This document shows, one piece after another, positions 51,297-62,500 of a stretch of 64,000 nt of DNA. The translations under genes and the position numbers were made by a program. Each line of letters opens with the position of its first letter. Position 1 is the stretch's first letter. This DNA comes from Phallusia mammillata (lineage: Eukaryota; Chordata; Ascidiacea; Phlebobranchia; Ascidiidae). The notes under the pieces were generated by a model. It was not told the DNA's origin. It did no database searches and saw only the letters and a list, made by a program, of their open reading frames with translations. Where the stretch lies: positions 1,483-65,482 of the forward strand of contig QLIY01000053.1 in assembly GCA_003260075.1 (NCBI GenBank), given 5' to 3'.

Positions 51297-52354
51297 TTTT
51301 CAACTGTGATTTCAAATGTTTAAATTATGAGCAACAGAAACCTCTGCAAAGATAAAACGCGTTAGAAAAAATAATACGAAAAAAATTCAGTCATATAGTA
51401 CTGTTGTTGCAACTTTCGCAGCTATTTCCGTGTTGATGATTTTTTTGCTTTAATTGAGCTGTTACGAATAGTTCATCTTTGCAAAATAGATTCAACTCAC
51501 TATCAACAGTGCAGAAGATTAGTAATACAACTGTTTCCATTTCCTTAGTATAAGTATTTCCACTTAAACTATCAAACACTAAATTAAACTATTTAAGATT
51601 CGCTTGTAGCATTTGTAAAGATTTTTCAGATTATTAGCCGCTTAAGTTTTAGAAATCCATATCACACTTTTATCACAAACGTTGAACAAAAACTATTTGT
51701 CAACGAAACTACTGTTTGTTGACATTGGTTTCAAACTCAAGCTTCTCACTTTACCCAATATGTTTTGCTGTTCGCCGGGACTGTCTTTTCCAGGATATCC
51801 TTGCGTCGCTCATTTAGAATTCTGCTCACTGAACAAAATCATTAGCTTTACAGTAAAGCGTTTTTTTTTTCATGTCAGCTGCGGTGAAACGCGCGCACGC
51901 CTCAACAAGGCATGTGGCATGCTTTTGCGGTTTTTAACTACTGATTGAATTGAAAATAATCCTGTTTTAACAATTATGGCAAGGAGTCAAACCGTTTGTC
52001 ATCTCGGTCCGGTATAGGTTAATATTTATTGTTTTAGTGGCATTGGGTTTGGTTTAGGTTTTCAAAAATATGTATTTTCGGATTCAGTTCAAGTTCAAAA
52101 ACATGTATATATCAGGGTTCATGCAAATTAGTCGATCCGAGCCTGTTTGCAGTTTTTAAACTGGTTTAAATGTTTTTTTGTTTAATTTATTTCTACCCAT
52201 TATCTACACGACCTTTTGCCGGTGTACTGCGCGACGGTAGAGCTACTAACACTGAGCATTGGCTTTGGGCCGATCTGGGAATTTCTGGTAGGTGGCGCAA
52301 CGGAGCATAGGCGTTTATGGTGCTGACTCAGCAATTATTCTTACTATAAACCCA
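51297..52354. other. Intergenic stretch upstream of SLC1 gene 3
   Basis: Promoter-side sequence of gene 3 followed by AT-rich DNA. No gene is supported; 51682-51948 is an open frame of 88 codons without recognisable features. Confidence 0.5.
52230..52331 (+). repeat. Left arm of inverted repeat at the assembly gap
   Basis: This arm reads CTACTAACACTGAGCATTGG onward to GTTTATGGTGCTGACTCAG and is nearly the exact complement of 52557-52659, on the other side of the N run. Confidence 0.85.
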
Positions 52355-52526
52355 NNNNNNNNNNNNNNNNNNNNNNNNNNNNNNNNNNNNNNNNNNNNNN
52401 NNNNNNNNNNNNNNNNNNNNNNNNNNNNNNNNNNNNNNNNNNNNNNNNNNNNNNNNNNNNNNNNNNNNNNNNNNNNNNNNNNNNNNNNNNNNNNNNNNNN
52501 NNNNNNNNNNNNNNNNNNNNNNNNNN
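52355..52526. other. Assembly gap (N run)
   Basis: 172 unresolved bases. Homopolymer artefacts are G on the left and C on the right of this gap, so the contigs it joins were assembled in opposite orientations. Confidence 0.95.
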
Positions 52527-52556
52527 CGCGACATCTTCAAATCCGTCCCCCCCCCC

Positions 52557-52659
52557 CTGAGTCAGCACCATAAACGCCTATGCTCCGTTGCGCCACCTAC
52601 TAGAAGTTCTCAGACCAGCCCAAAGCCAATGCTCAGTGTTAGTAGCTCTACCCTGCGCG
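52557..52659 (-). repeat. Right arm of inverted repeat at the assembly gap
   Basis: Starts CTGAGTCAGCACCATAAACG straight after a C run (52547-52557) and mirrors 52230-52331 with several mismatches. A CGCGACATCTTCAAATCCGT segment before the C run recurs at 52656-52676 as CGCGACATCTCCAAATCCGT. Confidence 0.85.
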
Positions 52660-53330
52660 ACATCTCCAAATCCGTTATTTTTGACACACCCTATAACTGC
52701 TATGTCAATACTTTTCTCTGAAATCAACAATTTTTGTGCACTGAATTCTGGTTTACGGTTCGAGTTTATTGCGTACTAATACTCAAACAGTTCTGGTCCA
52801 ACTCTCTGAATAACTGATCTCTTGCAAATCATTTTACATTTACCAAGATGGTAGAGTGGTAAGCGCAACCTTGTTTTCACGAGGTTGGTGGTCCAAGCTG
52901 TCTCGAACACTTTGCCATGCGATTGATTTGTGAGCAATATTAAAATTTTGCAACGTTTTTACATCTTGCGTATTTAGTTACCCGGTGTGAAAACGTTTTA
53001 CACAAAGCCACATACGCATAAAGCAAAATGGGTTAGCGTGCAATTATTGTTGACGCAACTTAAAAAGGAGCGAAATGCGTATAATTACCAAAAAGAGTAA
53101 AGGTCAACGACGTGGTAGTTGAAAATATTTTCAATTTTTAGACGTCGCCTCTCTGTTGTGACACCATCGATCGTAAATAAGCAGCGCCTTGACAGGTTAA
53201 TTTCGCGTTCATGTAATAAATTGTAGAACAGCATAACATGAAGTAGAATGCTTATATTGTTGATTGCCATTATAAAAAAACACAACCTCATTTCACACTA
53301 CTTCCTTGCGCAAAGTTGCACATTTAAATA
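52660..53330. other. Intergenic stretch between the gap and SLC1 gene 4
   Basis: No gene supported. A TGGTAGAGTGGTAAGCGC segment at about 52851-52868 resembles a tRNA A box, but no convincing B box follows. Confidence 0.4.
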
Positions 53331-53337
53331 CGTTTTT

Positions 53338-53456
53338 TTGGTGGGATTCAAATGTTTTGTCAGTCGGTTCTATCACAAACGTAATATTTTTTAGCCTTTC
53401 GTTAGACGTGAGACGGTTCTATAAAACCGATGGGAACCGGCTGAATCCTACCACTG
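53338..53456. mobile_element. MITE related to 50470-50650
   Basis: GGTGGGATTCAAATGTTTTG at the left and CCGGCTGAATCCTACCACTG at the right match the ends of the 50470-50650 element, with the CAGT of the left end lost. It lies 3' of SLC1 gene 4. Confidence 0.65.
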
Positions 53457-54689
53457 GGTTTAAGCATAGTGGCTGGATTTGAATGTTGAGGCCACCCATT
53501 CCCCATTAATATAAATTATTCATTTTTTACTGTAGTATTTTAAATTGTCAGTACCACAACTGTTAAAAAATAAAACAATGCACATATTCAAAAAAAAAGA
53601 ATTACAAGTTATTTCCCAAACCATTCCTTTCTGCATATTGAAACATTTCTATACACTTTCGATGGTTGGTTCGTTCGTTATTGCGTCACAACGGTTCAGA
53701 TGTGCGATGATGCAAACACCAATGACGTCACCAAGGATGTTCATAGGGCCTCTTAGTCTTTCGCTGAAAAACAAGTGGTAACATTTAACTTTTCACGTGC
53801 TGTAGGCTACTCGATTGTACTTACAGCAACCAGTCGACAGCGTAAAACAATCCAACTTCTTCCCCCCCCCCCCGCTCCAGCCGAAGCTAAGGATCCAGTA
53901 AGACTAGGAAAATATACTGTTACAAGATCAACAGCTTTTTTTGCAAAAATCAGATAGTGATAATTTAAAGTACAATAAAAATACTTCGAAGTGAGAAAAT
54001 TTGTTGGTTGGTAAATTTCTTGTTTTTTTACTCCTAACTTTTTACTTTAAAATTGCTTTTAAGAACACAATAATCCTTTCAAGGGTATTAAAATGTGCAT
54101 TTTTTCTCATAGCAACATGGGCCAGTTGGTAGAAGCTGCCTCTGTGTAACTATAATGATTCAAACAGATCAGTTTTTACAAATCACTTTTACCATATTGT
54201 GATGACTTAACCAACGGTTAAGGTTACTCCGTTCATTTGTGCAATTGTAATTGTCACGATTCCTTGCAGCAAAGCGGTGCCGTCCATATTTATGGTGGCA
54301 CCAAGCGGTAACATAACTCTTGTATATCGTTTGTCAATGCCGAGATGTTCTTCTGCGCAACGTAGGGTGGTGGGTAATGTGGCAGCGCTGAAACAATATG
54401 ACTTAATGTATAACTTAAAATGTGTTTTTGGAAACCATCATTTGGTTATTAAATCTAAATGCAAAAAAATGCATTGAAGGCCTCACGTCTAAGCAAATAA
54501 TTCATCTCGGCAACGTTTTCAACAAGTAATCTGCATCTGTGTTATCTAAAGGCGTCAAAACAACGGCAACAAGCGATAAAAGTAGGGTGGTTTGCGAGTT
54601 TAACTTAGCTGATTCTGTGCAGCCATTTTCATTTGGTCACCGTCCGAATGGCGTCGGTTATAAATTCGAATCTTAATGCAAGTGTACAA

Positions 54690-55187
54690 AGTGTCCTGGA
54701 TTAAAATAACGTAAAAAAAACTTAATCACGGCTCTATTTCTCTCAACGTCAAACAAGCTACCTAACAAAAAGTTCAATCATAAATGTGTTTGAAATGATG
54801 TAAATATGGCCTCAAAAAGCTCAAGCAACATCTGGAAAGAATGAAACGCACAAATCGTAAATCCTCAAAGGTTTGGACTTAAAAATACTCCTTTAAACCC
54901 CCCCCCCACGTAAAAAAAACTTAATCACGGCTCTATTTCTCTCAACGTCAAACAACTTTCCCCCCCCCCCTAAAAAGAAGCAGTTGTAGTTTTAAACAGT
55001 ACGAAGTAACATAACCTCGTATTCCCAAATGCAACAAAAGTCAATTTACCTAGATGTGGTCCCGATCATTGTTAGCACTGCCTGAAGACATCCTGCGCCC
55101 CCCCCCCCTAAAAAGAAGCAGTTGTAGTTTTAAACAGTACGAAGTAACATAACCTTGTATTCCCAAATGCAACAAAAGTCAATTTAC
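54690..55187. repeat. Poly-C junctions in intron 8 and exon 8 of SLC1 gene 4
   Basis: C runs at 54898-54907, 54960-54970 and 55098-55108 separate repeated segments. Bases 55049-55097 are a truncated second copy of the 3' end of exon 55327-55188 and its donor. In that copy the base before GCAGGATG (minus strand) is C instead of A, so the TAA stop of the full exon would read TAC. Confidence 0.8.
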
Positions 55188-55825
55188 CTAGATGTGGTCC
55201 CAATCATTGTTAGCACTGCCTGAAGACATCCTGCTTAAACTTTGTACGGATTTTTGCGTGTGAAAGCCCAATAAATAAATGGCAACAGTAGTATGATGTG
55301 AATTAATGATCCCACAACATTTGTGATCTGTCAAGCAAAAAATAGAATTTATTTGTCTGCAAATTAAAGTATTTTTATTTTTCACCTGATGAATTATAAG
55401 CCTATTTTTGTAATAAGTTACAGAAAAAAGAGTCACTAAATTATCAAAATAACTCATGGAACCGCCATTATAAACCGCATACTTATAAAGTGTGTTGTGT
55501 TAATAACACTGCACTAACGGTAGTACAAGTCTAAAATGAATATTTTGACTTAATGTAATCTGTTGTGGTGTTGTATCGCAATCAATTTTAAAAGCAAATA
55601 TTAAAAAAAGAAGTAAGAAAAAAAAACAATTGCAGCAAAAACGCAGTGAAAATTGCCACAAACGCTTACGGTATAAAGTCCAAGAGTTGCCAGTGCATGA
55701 AATATGTTGTCGACTTGAAGCAAATTACCTGCAATAAGGCTACAAATTCCAATCGGTGCGAACCTATAAAACACCCACATGAAGTTAACTGCCAGAGAAC
55801 CATTGTGTATGTAGAATACATCATG

Positions 55826-55860
55826 CCGACGTTTCAACAATCGCTTTGTCATCATCAGTG
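55826..55860 (-). repeat. Interspersed repeat fragment with GTTGAAACGTCGG motif
   Basis: Minus-strand CTGATGATGACAAAGCGATT then GTTGAAACGTCGGC, in intron 6 of SLC1 gene 4. It matches the segment at 1045-1090 in outline. Confidence 0.5.
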
Positions 55861-58516
55861 CAGGTTGTGAATGATACTTACCACATAATACTTGTCACCA
55901 CATCCATGAAAAGATAAAAAAGTTCGTCGAAAAAATCACTGACAATTTGCGTTTTTGAAGATGCGCGTTGGCCCAATGTTATTCCCAACAAGATACAAAA
56001 CGTTATGAGTCCTATACGTTTACAATTTTAGAGAAAATTTGTAAATAACACTACAGATCTGTAATTCAAAATTAGCTTGATAAAGTACATGGTGAATATA
56101 TTTTGTAGCAAACAGTACGCTTTTAGTGGTTGTGTCAATATACCAATATTACTGTCAGTTGTGTCAATATACGAAACAGGAAACAGTTACAATGAGTTTT
56201 AGCATCCCGATACACCAAAACGCGCAAGCCATATGTTTCATCGCATTAATAATGTTGCTTTTCCGGGAACTTGTTCGGATTTCGAAATTCGATGCAAATT
56301 TTATTTCAACAAGCAACTGTCAGTGAGTTGTTGTTTAACGTAAATTGTTAAAGCTTACCCAATGCATTGGAACCTTCAATACACTTTGAGGGTTTTAACT
56401 AACTTGGTTGTTGCGTTTTGAGATGAATTATTATGCTCCTCGGTTACAACAGTTGTGGTCGTTATGTCCTGTAAACATCAAAGCTCCATAATTAGGCACA
56501 GTCGTTTTTTATTTAACAAATCTCTTACCAGACGAAACCATGCTTCAACAAGATTTTTTGGAAACAAATTTCTGAGAAAAACAAATTTAGATGAAACCTA
56601 AAAATCAGAAATGTTTAACACAAACGTTTTGGTCAATGAGCAGTTTAACTACCTGATCAAATCTAGGACAGTACCAAGCGTTGAAAAGCTTAAATTTCTG
56701 TCCCCTTCATAACTGAGTTTGTCAGCCGCTGCGTTGGTCACTTTTTGTAAACCTGGCTTAATCGTCCAAACCATGGCAATGCCGATAAGAACGGCACATA
56801 GTGTGGTGGAGATGTAGTAGACGATGATGTGCAAACCTACCCGTCCATTCTTCTTCCTCGTCAGTTCAGCGACACCTTAAATCAATAAATTCATACAAAT
56901 TAAATGCGTACACCATTCGCTTGGCTTCAAAGGGTCAGTAAAATGGTTCAGTAAAAGGGAATGTAAAAAGGTTGTAGTAAAAAATGTGTTTGTCAGTTTT
57001 AAACCGGTACTGAATTCATACCATAGAAATTTCCATTTAAAAAGTGACTACCCATTTAGGCGATTACTTGGGTAAATCGAAACACACCTGTAACGATGCT
57101 GGTAGATATAAGTGGAATCACAAGCATTTTTAATATTCGAAGTAGAATTTCCCCAGGAAAGGCAATCAGCATTTTTGCATCGTCAGATGGCTGGGCATAA
57201 CGCAATGTAATACCAAATGTTATTCCCAGAAATACGCCTGCAATTAAAACAGGTTTTTGTAAAGCTTCACTTTATGTAAAATGGCGACACTATTTTGTGT
57301 GCGACTTTCTGAATGTTACCTACGTCTTATAGGTACCAAAATGTAAGGCAAGTTAGCTCTACACAGGACTTTATTTCATGTTATTTTACGCATAGTACCT
57401 GTTAATATAAACGCAGCCAATAGATTATCCTTCTTGATTTCTCTCCCACACAATCTAAGTTCTGTTTCTTTCCTCATTGTTTGGTTTTGTCTTTTCAGAG
57501 ACGATTTCTTCACATGTAGGCCTACTGTGATTTTGTTACACACTAAGCCCACTCCTATATGGCCAATTTAATTTCCTACCACAAATTCCAACAAAACCAC
57601 ATCATTTTACAAACGTCGGTACATTGAATCTCAACAGCAACTTCCCAATTTGCCATTGAGACACAAACACAAAAAACTACCTAATTTAGAAAGTTATAGT
57701 GCTACAACGAAACGAAAATAAGAAGAACATTAACTTAATGTTAAATTCTATGTCAACTTCCACAGATGCACTTCTGATGAAGAAGATTGTTAGCGGAAAA
57801 CACCAATTAATAACGCGGTTTGATCCGCATAAAGTTTTAAACTTTGCATTTACGTGGCAATAACTGAAAACACTACATGGCACAACAATAGAAATGTTCG
57901 CAGTATCAAGAAAAATTGTGATATTGTTTGACTACATGTGTCCTGGCTGACTGTATGTTAGTATATAGACTTGAATGCTCAAATTCTAAAAACAAATCAA
58001 AGCTGTTTAATCTTTTTCCGTTAAAACATAGCAGTATGCTAAAAGTTCAATGGTTACCACACAGCGGTTTTAGATTGTAATCGAGTCTCGGTCTCTTAAT
58101 TGTATTTTCCTTGTATGCAAAATAATTAGGTGACATTGAACCAAACTTGTTTGCCACATTCACCACACAAACTTGGTTCACGTGTGTTTGATACATAAGA
58201 GAGCTATTTGTTTTACTCAAGTATCACCAACAGTTACAAATGGGTTTTTTTACCATTAAATATGAGCCTGGAGTAAATAAGCCTGAAATAACATGGCGGC
58301 GAACAAGCCTGAAATAACATGATGCGTAATGCCACTTCACGGCCATTATTTAACACAAAACTAAGTTTTAGCTCATACACATTACAAAACTTTTCATGTC
58401 ACTGGTATTATTCTCACTGGATATAGCCTACATAAAACACATGTAAATTTAAATCACGTATTAGCACAGATCTATTTTTTGGCCGTTTTTTTCCGTTTAT
58501 GAATTTTAGATACGTA

Positions 58517-58573
58517 CTGGTGCTGTTTTGTCTCAACCATTTAGTGCTGGTGCTGTTTTGTCTCAACCATTTA
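58517..58573 (+). repeat. Two-copy tandem repeat, 30-bp period
   Basis: CTGGTGCTGTTTTGTCTCAA then CCATTTA occurs twice, 30 bases apart, without homopolymer between. A real small tandem duplication. Confidence 0.85.
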
Positions 58574-59057
58574 AAGTGGTTTCTTTTAAACATATGCATG
58601 TTATTTACATGTCACACATCTGGTAGGCCTACCGTCCATAAAGATCAGCAAACTGTAGAATGACATTCCTTTCATCAAGTTTTAGCTTTATGTATGTACA
58701 GTAGAGTGACACCTTCTATGGTCTAGTTTAATCATCGCTTCGGTACCATCTACTACGCCGAAATATAACCTAGTTTTGGCTTTAGCAAAAGATTACCACT
58801 ATGTTTAATATAACCACTGCTTTTTTGCCTAAATCCAACAACCAAGCTACTTATTTTATTAAAATACCCTAAGTTGCTAGTCAACTATACTGTTACTTGT
58901 AGGCTACCTCATTGGCGCAATTGTTCCACCTTTTGGACAAATTTAGAAATAGCTCTTTCACAGTAAAGTTCATTTTTTCTTTGGGCAGTCACGCTTAAAC
59001 GCACACATGTTACAGTGGAAAAATTTCCCCGCGCTTTTCGTCATCAGTGCTTGAAGC

Positions 59058-59058
<1 letters not shown>

Positions 59059-59099
<41 letters not shown>
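59059..59099 (-). other. 41-base poly-C run
   Basis: An uninterrupted C run between unrelated unique sequences. Equivalent to a G run on the minus strand, consistent with the orientation of this contig. Confidence 0.8.
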
Positions 59100-59101
<2 letters not shown>

Positions 59102-59585
59102 ATAGTTCAGCTGTTTTGGCTGATGCTGTTCTTGTTCTAAATGTTGTTGATTGACAACACAAAGGTCGGTGGTTTGATTTGTTTACATTTTTAATGGATT
59201 TCATTTGTCTGTAACTTAAAAAATAGGTTGATATTTCTGCAAACACCTTCTGTGCCTGCTTTTTCACGATGTCAAATATAATGTTACATCCGTACACGCC
59301 TAAAGAAAAGTAGTTATGGTAAAGTAAATGTGCAAAATTTTACAGTTAAACGAAAAAGGAGATGACTGTCACGATAAAATCCTGGTGTATATGGTGGATA
59401 AAGATTTTCCTGTTAATATGGTTATCAAGGATAGAAATGCTGTGATTTTAAAGTTTGTGATATTTTTGATGTACCAGTCACAAATTAACTGCAATAAACT
59501 TTTGTTCATGGGCAATACAATACATCAAGAAAAAGATTTGTAAATTATTGAGTATATCTATTTTTATGTTCCTTTAGCAGATTTC

Positions 59586-62500
59586 CTAGTTTCTATCAAC
59601 ATCCAAAAGCTCAGTTTCGCTCGGCAGTGTGTCTTCGCGGTTGAGATGTGCGATGACGCAAACACCAATGACGTCACCGAGGATGTTTATAATACCTCGC
59701 AATCTTTCGCTGGTAAAAAAATGTAAAATTTGTAACTTGTTTACCTCACAAAGTTTATTTTTGAAGAGTGGTTAGTTGTAATGTTTCTAGTAAATGTTTT
59801 TTTACACATTTAAACGATAATACGTTTTTGTGTTGCAAAACTTAACGGAATTAGCATACAAACACTATTTTTGTGTGAATAAATGCAATGTTGAGTATGG
59901 CTTATTGCATCGAGAGACTACAAAGCAACTGTGTATATAGTAACAAATTATTTTACTCACAGCATCCAATCTACAGCGTAGAAAAATCCAAGTCCTTCTG
60001 CTGGTAATCCGACAGATTGAATGACAAACAAAGCAACAACCAGGCCAGAACCAGGTATAGCTGCTGCTCCTGCCGATGCTAAGGATCCAGTAAGACTATA
60101 GGAGAATAATTGATACACAATATATTTGTCTGTTAGCCTATTAGGCCTGACCCTAAACTATACTACCAATTTGACCAAAACATGTTAAAATGATAAAATC
60201 TATTTAAAAATTGCAAATGTGTAAAAAATATGTTTTCCTTCTGCCACGCACGTGTAATTCAGATAAACATATTGCACACATGTAGATACAAATGAGATAA
60301 AAGTTAATATCCTTTTCAAGCACACAAAAAGTACGAAGTTGTTTATTTACCAAATTGTGATGACTTGACCGGCGGTTAAGGTTACTCCGTTCATTTGTGC
60401 GATTGTAATTGCCACGATCCCTTGCAGCAAAGCGGTGCCGTCCATATTTATGGTGGCACCAAGCGGTAACATAACTCTTGTAAACCGTTTGTTAATACCG
60501 AGATTCTCTTCTGCACAACGTAGGGTGGTGGGTAACGTGGCAGCGCTGTAAAGAAGATAAGAACAAGGTTTAGTTCCCTAAAAGGACTATAATATGTTTT
60601 GGGTGTTACACAGAAAACTTTTCAAAAGGCATTGCCTCGTATCTATAGGATTTGTTGACAAACATATTACGTGCTTGAATAATAAGGACAGTTACGATGT
60701 GTCTGGTTTAATAGCTTTCAAATTATTATGCCATGTTGCAGATAGAGCACCTCAAAAACTTGCTGATTTTTGATATGTAATCAACGACCGACGTTTTACG
60801 AATAAGCAAGCGCCAGATCAACGATTTCACCATTACATTTTCTCAGGAAAGGTTTAAGAGTATCACTGGTCGTCTCGGAAAAGTTATAGGGCTGTTTAGG
60901 TTCGTGTATCATTGCTTCTCGTATTAAACGTTTGAAAGCATGTGTGGGTAAAAGCTCAACGCAGGTAACTCGTGTACGAACAGTTTTTATCAACTACCTT
61001 GATGTGGTCCCGATCATTGTTAGCACGGCCTGCAGACATCCCGCGTAAACCTTGTATGGATTTTTTCGAGTAACAACCCAATAAATTAAAGGCAATACCG
61101 ACACAAGGTGTATAAATGCTCCAACAAACGTTGTGACCTGCAAAAAATCATAACATGGGACTTTAATAAAGTATTTATTTCCATCAATTAGTCAAAATGA
61201 GGAAATCTCTTTGTGTTTACTAGTTTGTGGGTTCAAAAAAACATTCAACGGACTTACAGACAAACGTACGCATTTATGTGTTGGCCGCCCTCGAAGAATA
61301 AAAATGAAACAACGTGAAGAAGTCAACCTATATGAAACTTGTCAAAAGTGGTGAGAAATGAATTAAAAACTCTTACTATGTAAAGTCCGAGCGTGGTGAG
61401 TGTATACATCATGTTGTCGACTTGGAGCAAATTACCCGCAATAAGGCTGCAAATTCCAATCGGCGCGAACCTGTATGAAACACCGTCACAAAGTTATCTA
61501 AATCGAAACCGCCGTTATAACAAACAGCTTTTAGCCGTGGGGAACGAACGACTTGCCTGGCCCTTAATTCGTGTCATATCTAGATTAAGATAAAGTCAAA
61601 GCATCTTTGGAGTTTTTCATTTTTCTCGCTCAAAGTGCGAATAAATTCTATTTCTTGTGTTGTTAGTGTAAACAAAATCAAATGCAGCTTCCTATTATAA
61701 AATTGCAACCTTTCTTGTAATTTGAACTTTTAATGGTCAAGTTATTTGTGTGTAAGCAAAGCAAGTTTGTTTAAGCTTTTTTACCAAATCATAAAACTTA
61801 CCACATTATGCTTATGATGACATCCATGAAAAGGTCAAACAACTCGTTGAAAAACTGACTAACTACTTGAGTTTTCGTGGATTTTCGTCGCCCCAATGTT
61901 ATTCCCAACATCACACAAAACGTTATAAGACCTAAATAATCAAGGTTAAGCCGTTATAAATAACAGACAGGTAGGGGAAATTAGTTTAATTACGGACGTG
62001 ATCGATACTTTTTGCGAAAAGTATAATAGTTCTCTGCATTAATAAATTGTAGCTTATAGAAATGTTTTGTCAACATTAGGCTCTGAATAACATCATTTCC
62101 TATGAAGGGCGACAAATGCTATGACAGTTGTAATTGCACATTACATTTTCTTTTGAATGTAAACAAAGGCATGAATATATTTACCGAATATGGTTACATA
62201 TCTGCGCATTTTAAATGCCGTTCTCATTAACATGTTTTTTTGTGTGTAAAGGGATAGTGATGTACCCATTTTAAAACTTTTTGAAAATTTTTGCATATAG
62301 GATATGTAATTGCTTTAAGCGCTCACAAAATGCACAAAAGGATATTTGTGACACAAGTTTTTCTGACAATTAAGGGGGATTTCAATTTTCGAAGTAAACT
62401 GTAATTCATGGTCTACAACTGCATGTGTACATAAAGCATGTGTGGGGTGGTAGTGCAATGTAAAATGTTATCTGCTTACCCAGTGCATTTGATCCGTCAG

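Larger units (their letters stand above)
53649..57477 (-). pseudogene. SLC1 gene 4: disrupted ERLRG-type transporter
   Basis: Exons by homology: 57477-57399, 57237-57088, 56875-56653, 56571-56529, 56468-56359, 56011-55882, 55763-55670, 55327-55188, 54387-54193, 53903-53825, 53763-53649. Exon 5 is 110 bases where its neighbour gene 5 has 109: an extra A near 56387 shifts the frame and meets TGA. Exon 8 has TAA at the Tyr of KNPYKVY. Exon 9 has TAA where gene 5 has CAA in AGQVITI. Exon 10 (hairpin 2) has about 68 bases replaced by a C run (53862-53873). The rest is well conserved: [73 protein letters not shown]. Splice sites are intact. Either a recent pseudogene or, in part, assembly error; the exon 10 lesion is surely artefact. 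Closest relative: gene 5. Confidence 0.75.
57478..59585. other. Intergenic stretch between SLC1 genes 4 and 5
   Basis: 2.1 kb including the upstream region of gene 4 and the 3' side of gene 5. It holds a 30-bp-period tandem repeat (58517-58573), a repeated AAGCCTGAAATAACATG (about 58280 and 58305), and a 41-base C run. No gene supported. Confidence 0.5.

Noticed and set aside
52849-52920. Possible tRNA gene or SINE (TGGTAGAGTGGTAAGCGC)
   Set aside because: The A-box resemblance is good but no GGTTCGAATC-type B box or cloverleaf follows.
54118-54175. Possible tRNA-derived SINE (GGCCAGTTGGTAGAAGC then GATTCAAAC)
   Set aside because: The A-box-like and B-box-like segments are weak and too close together, and no copy elsewhere in the window supports it.
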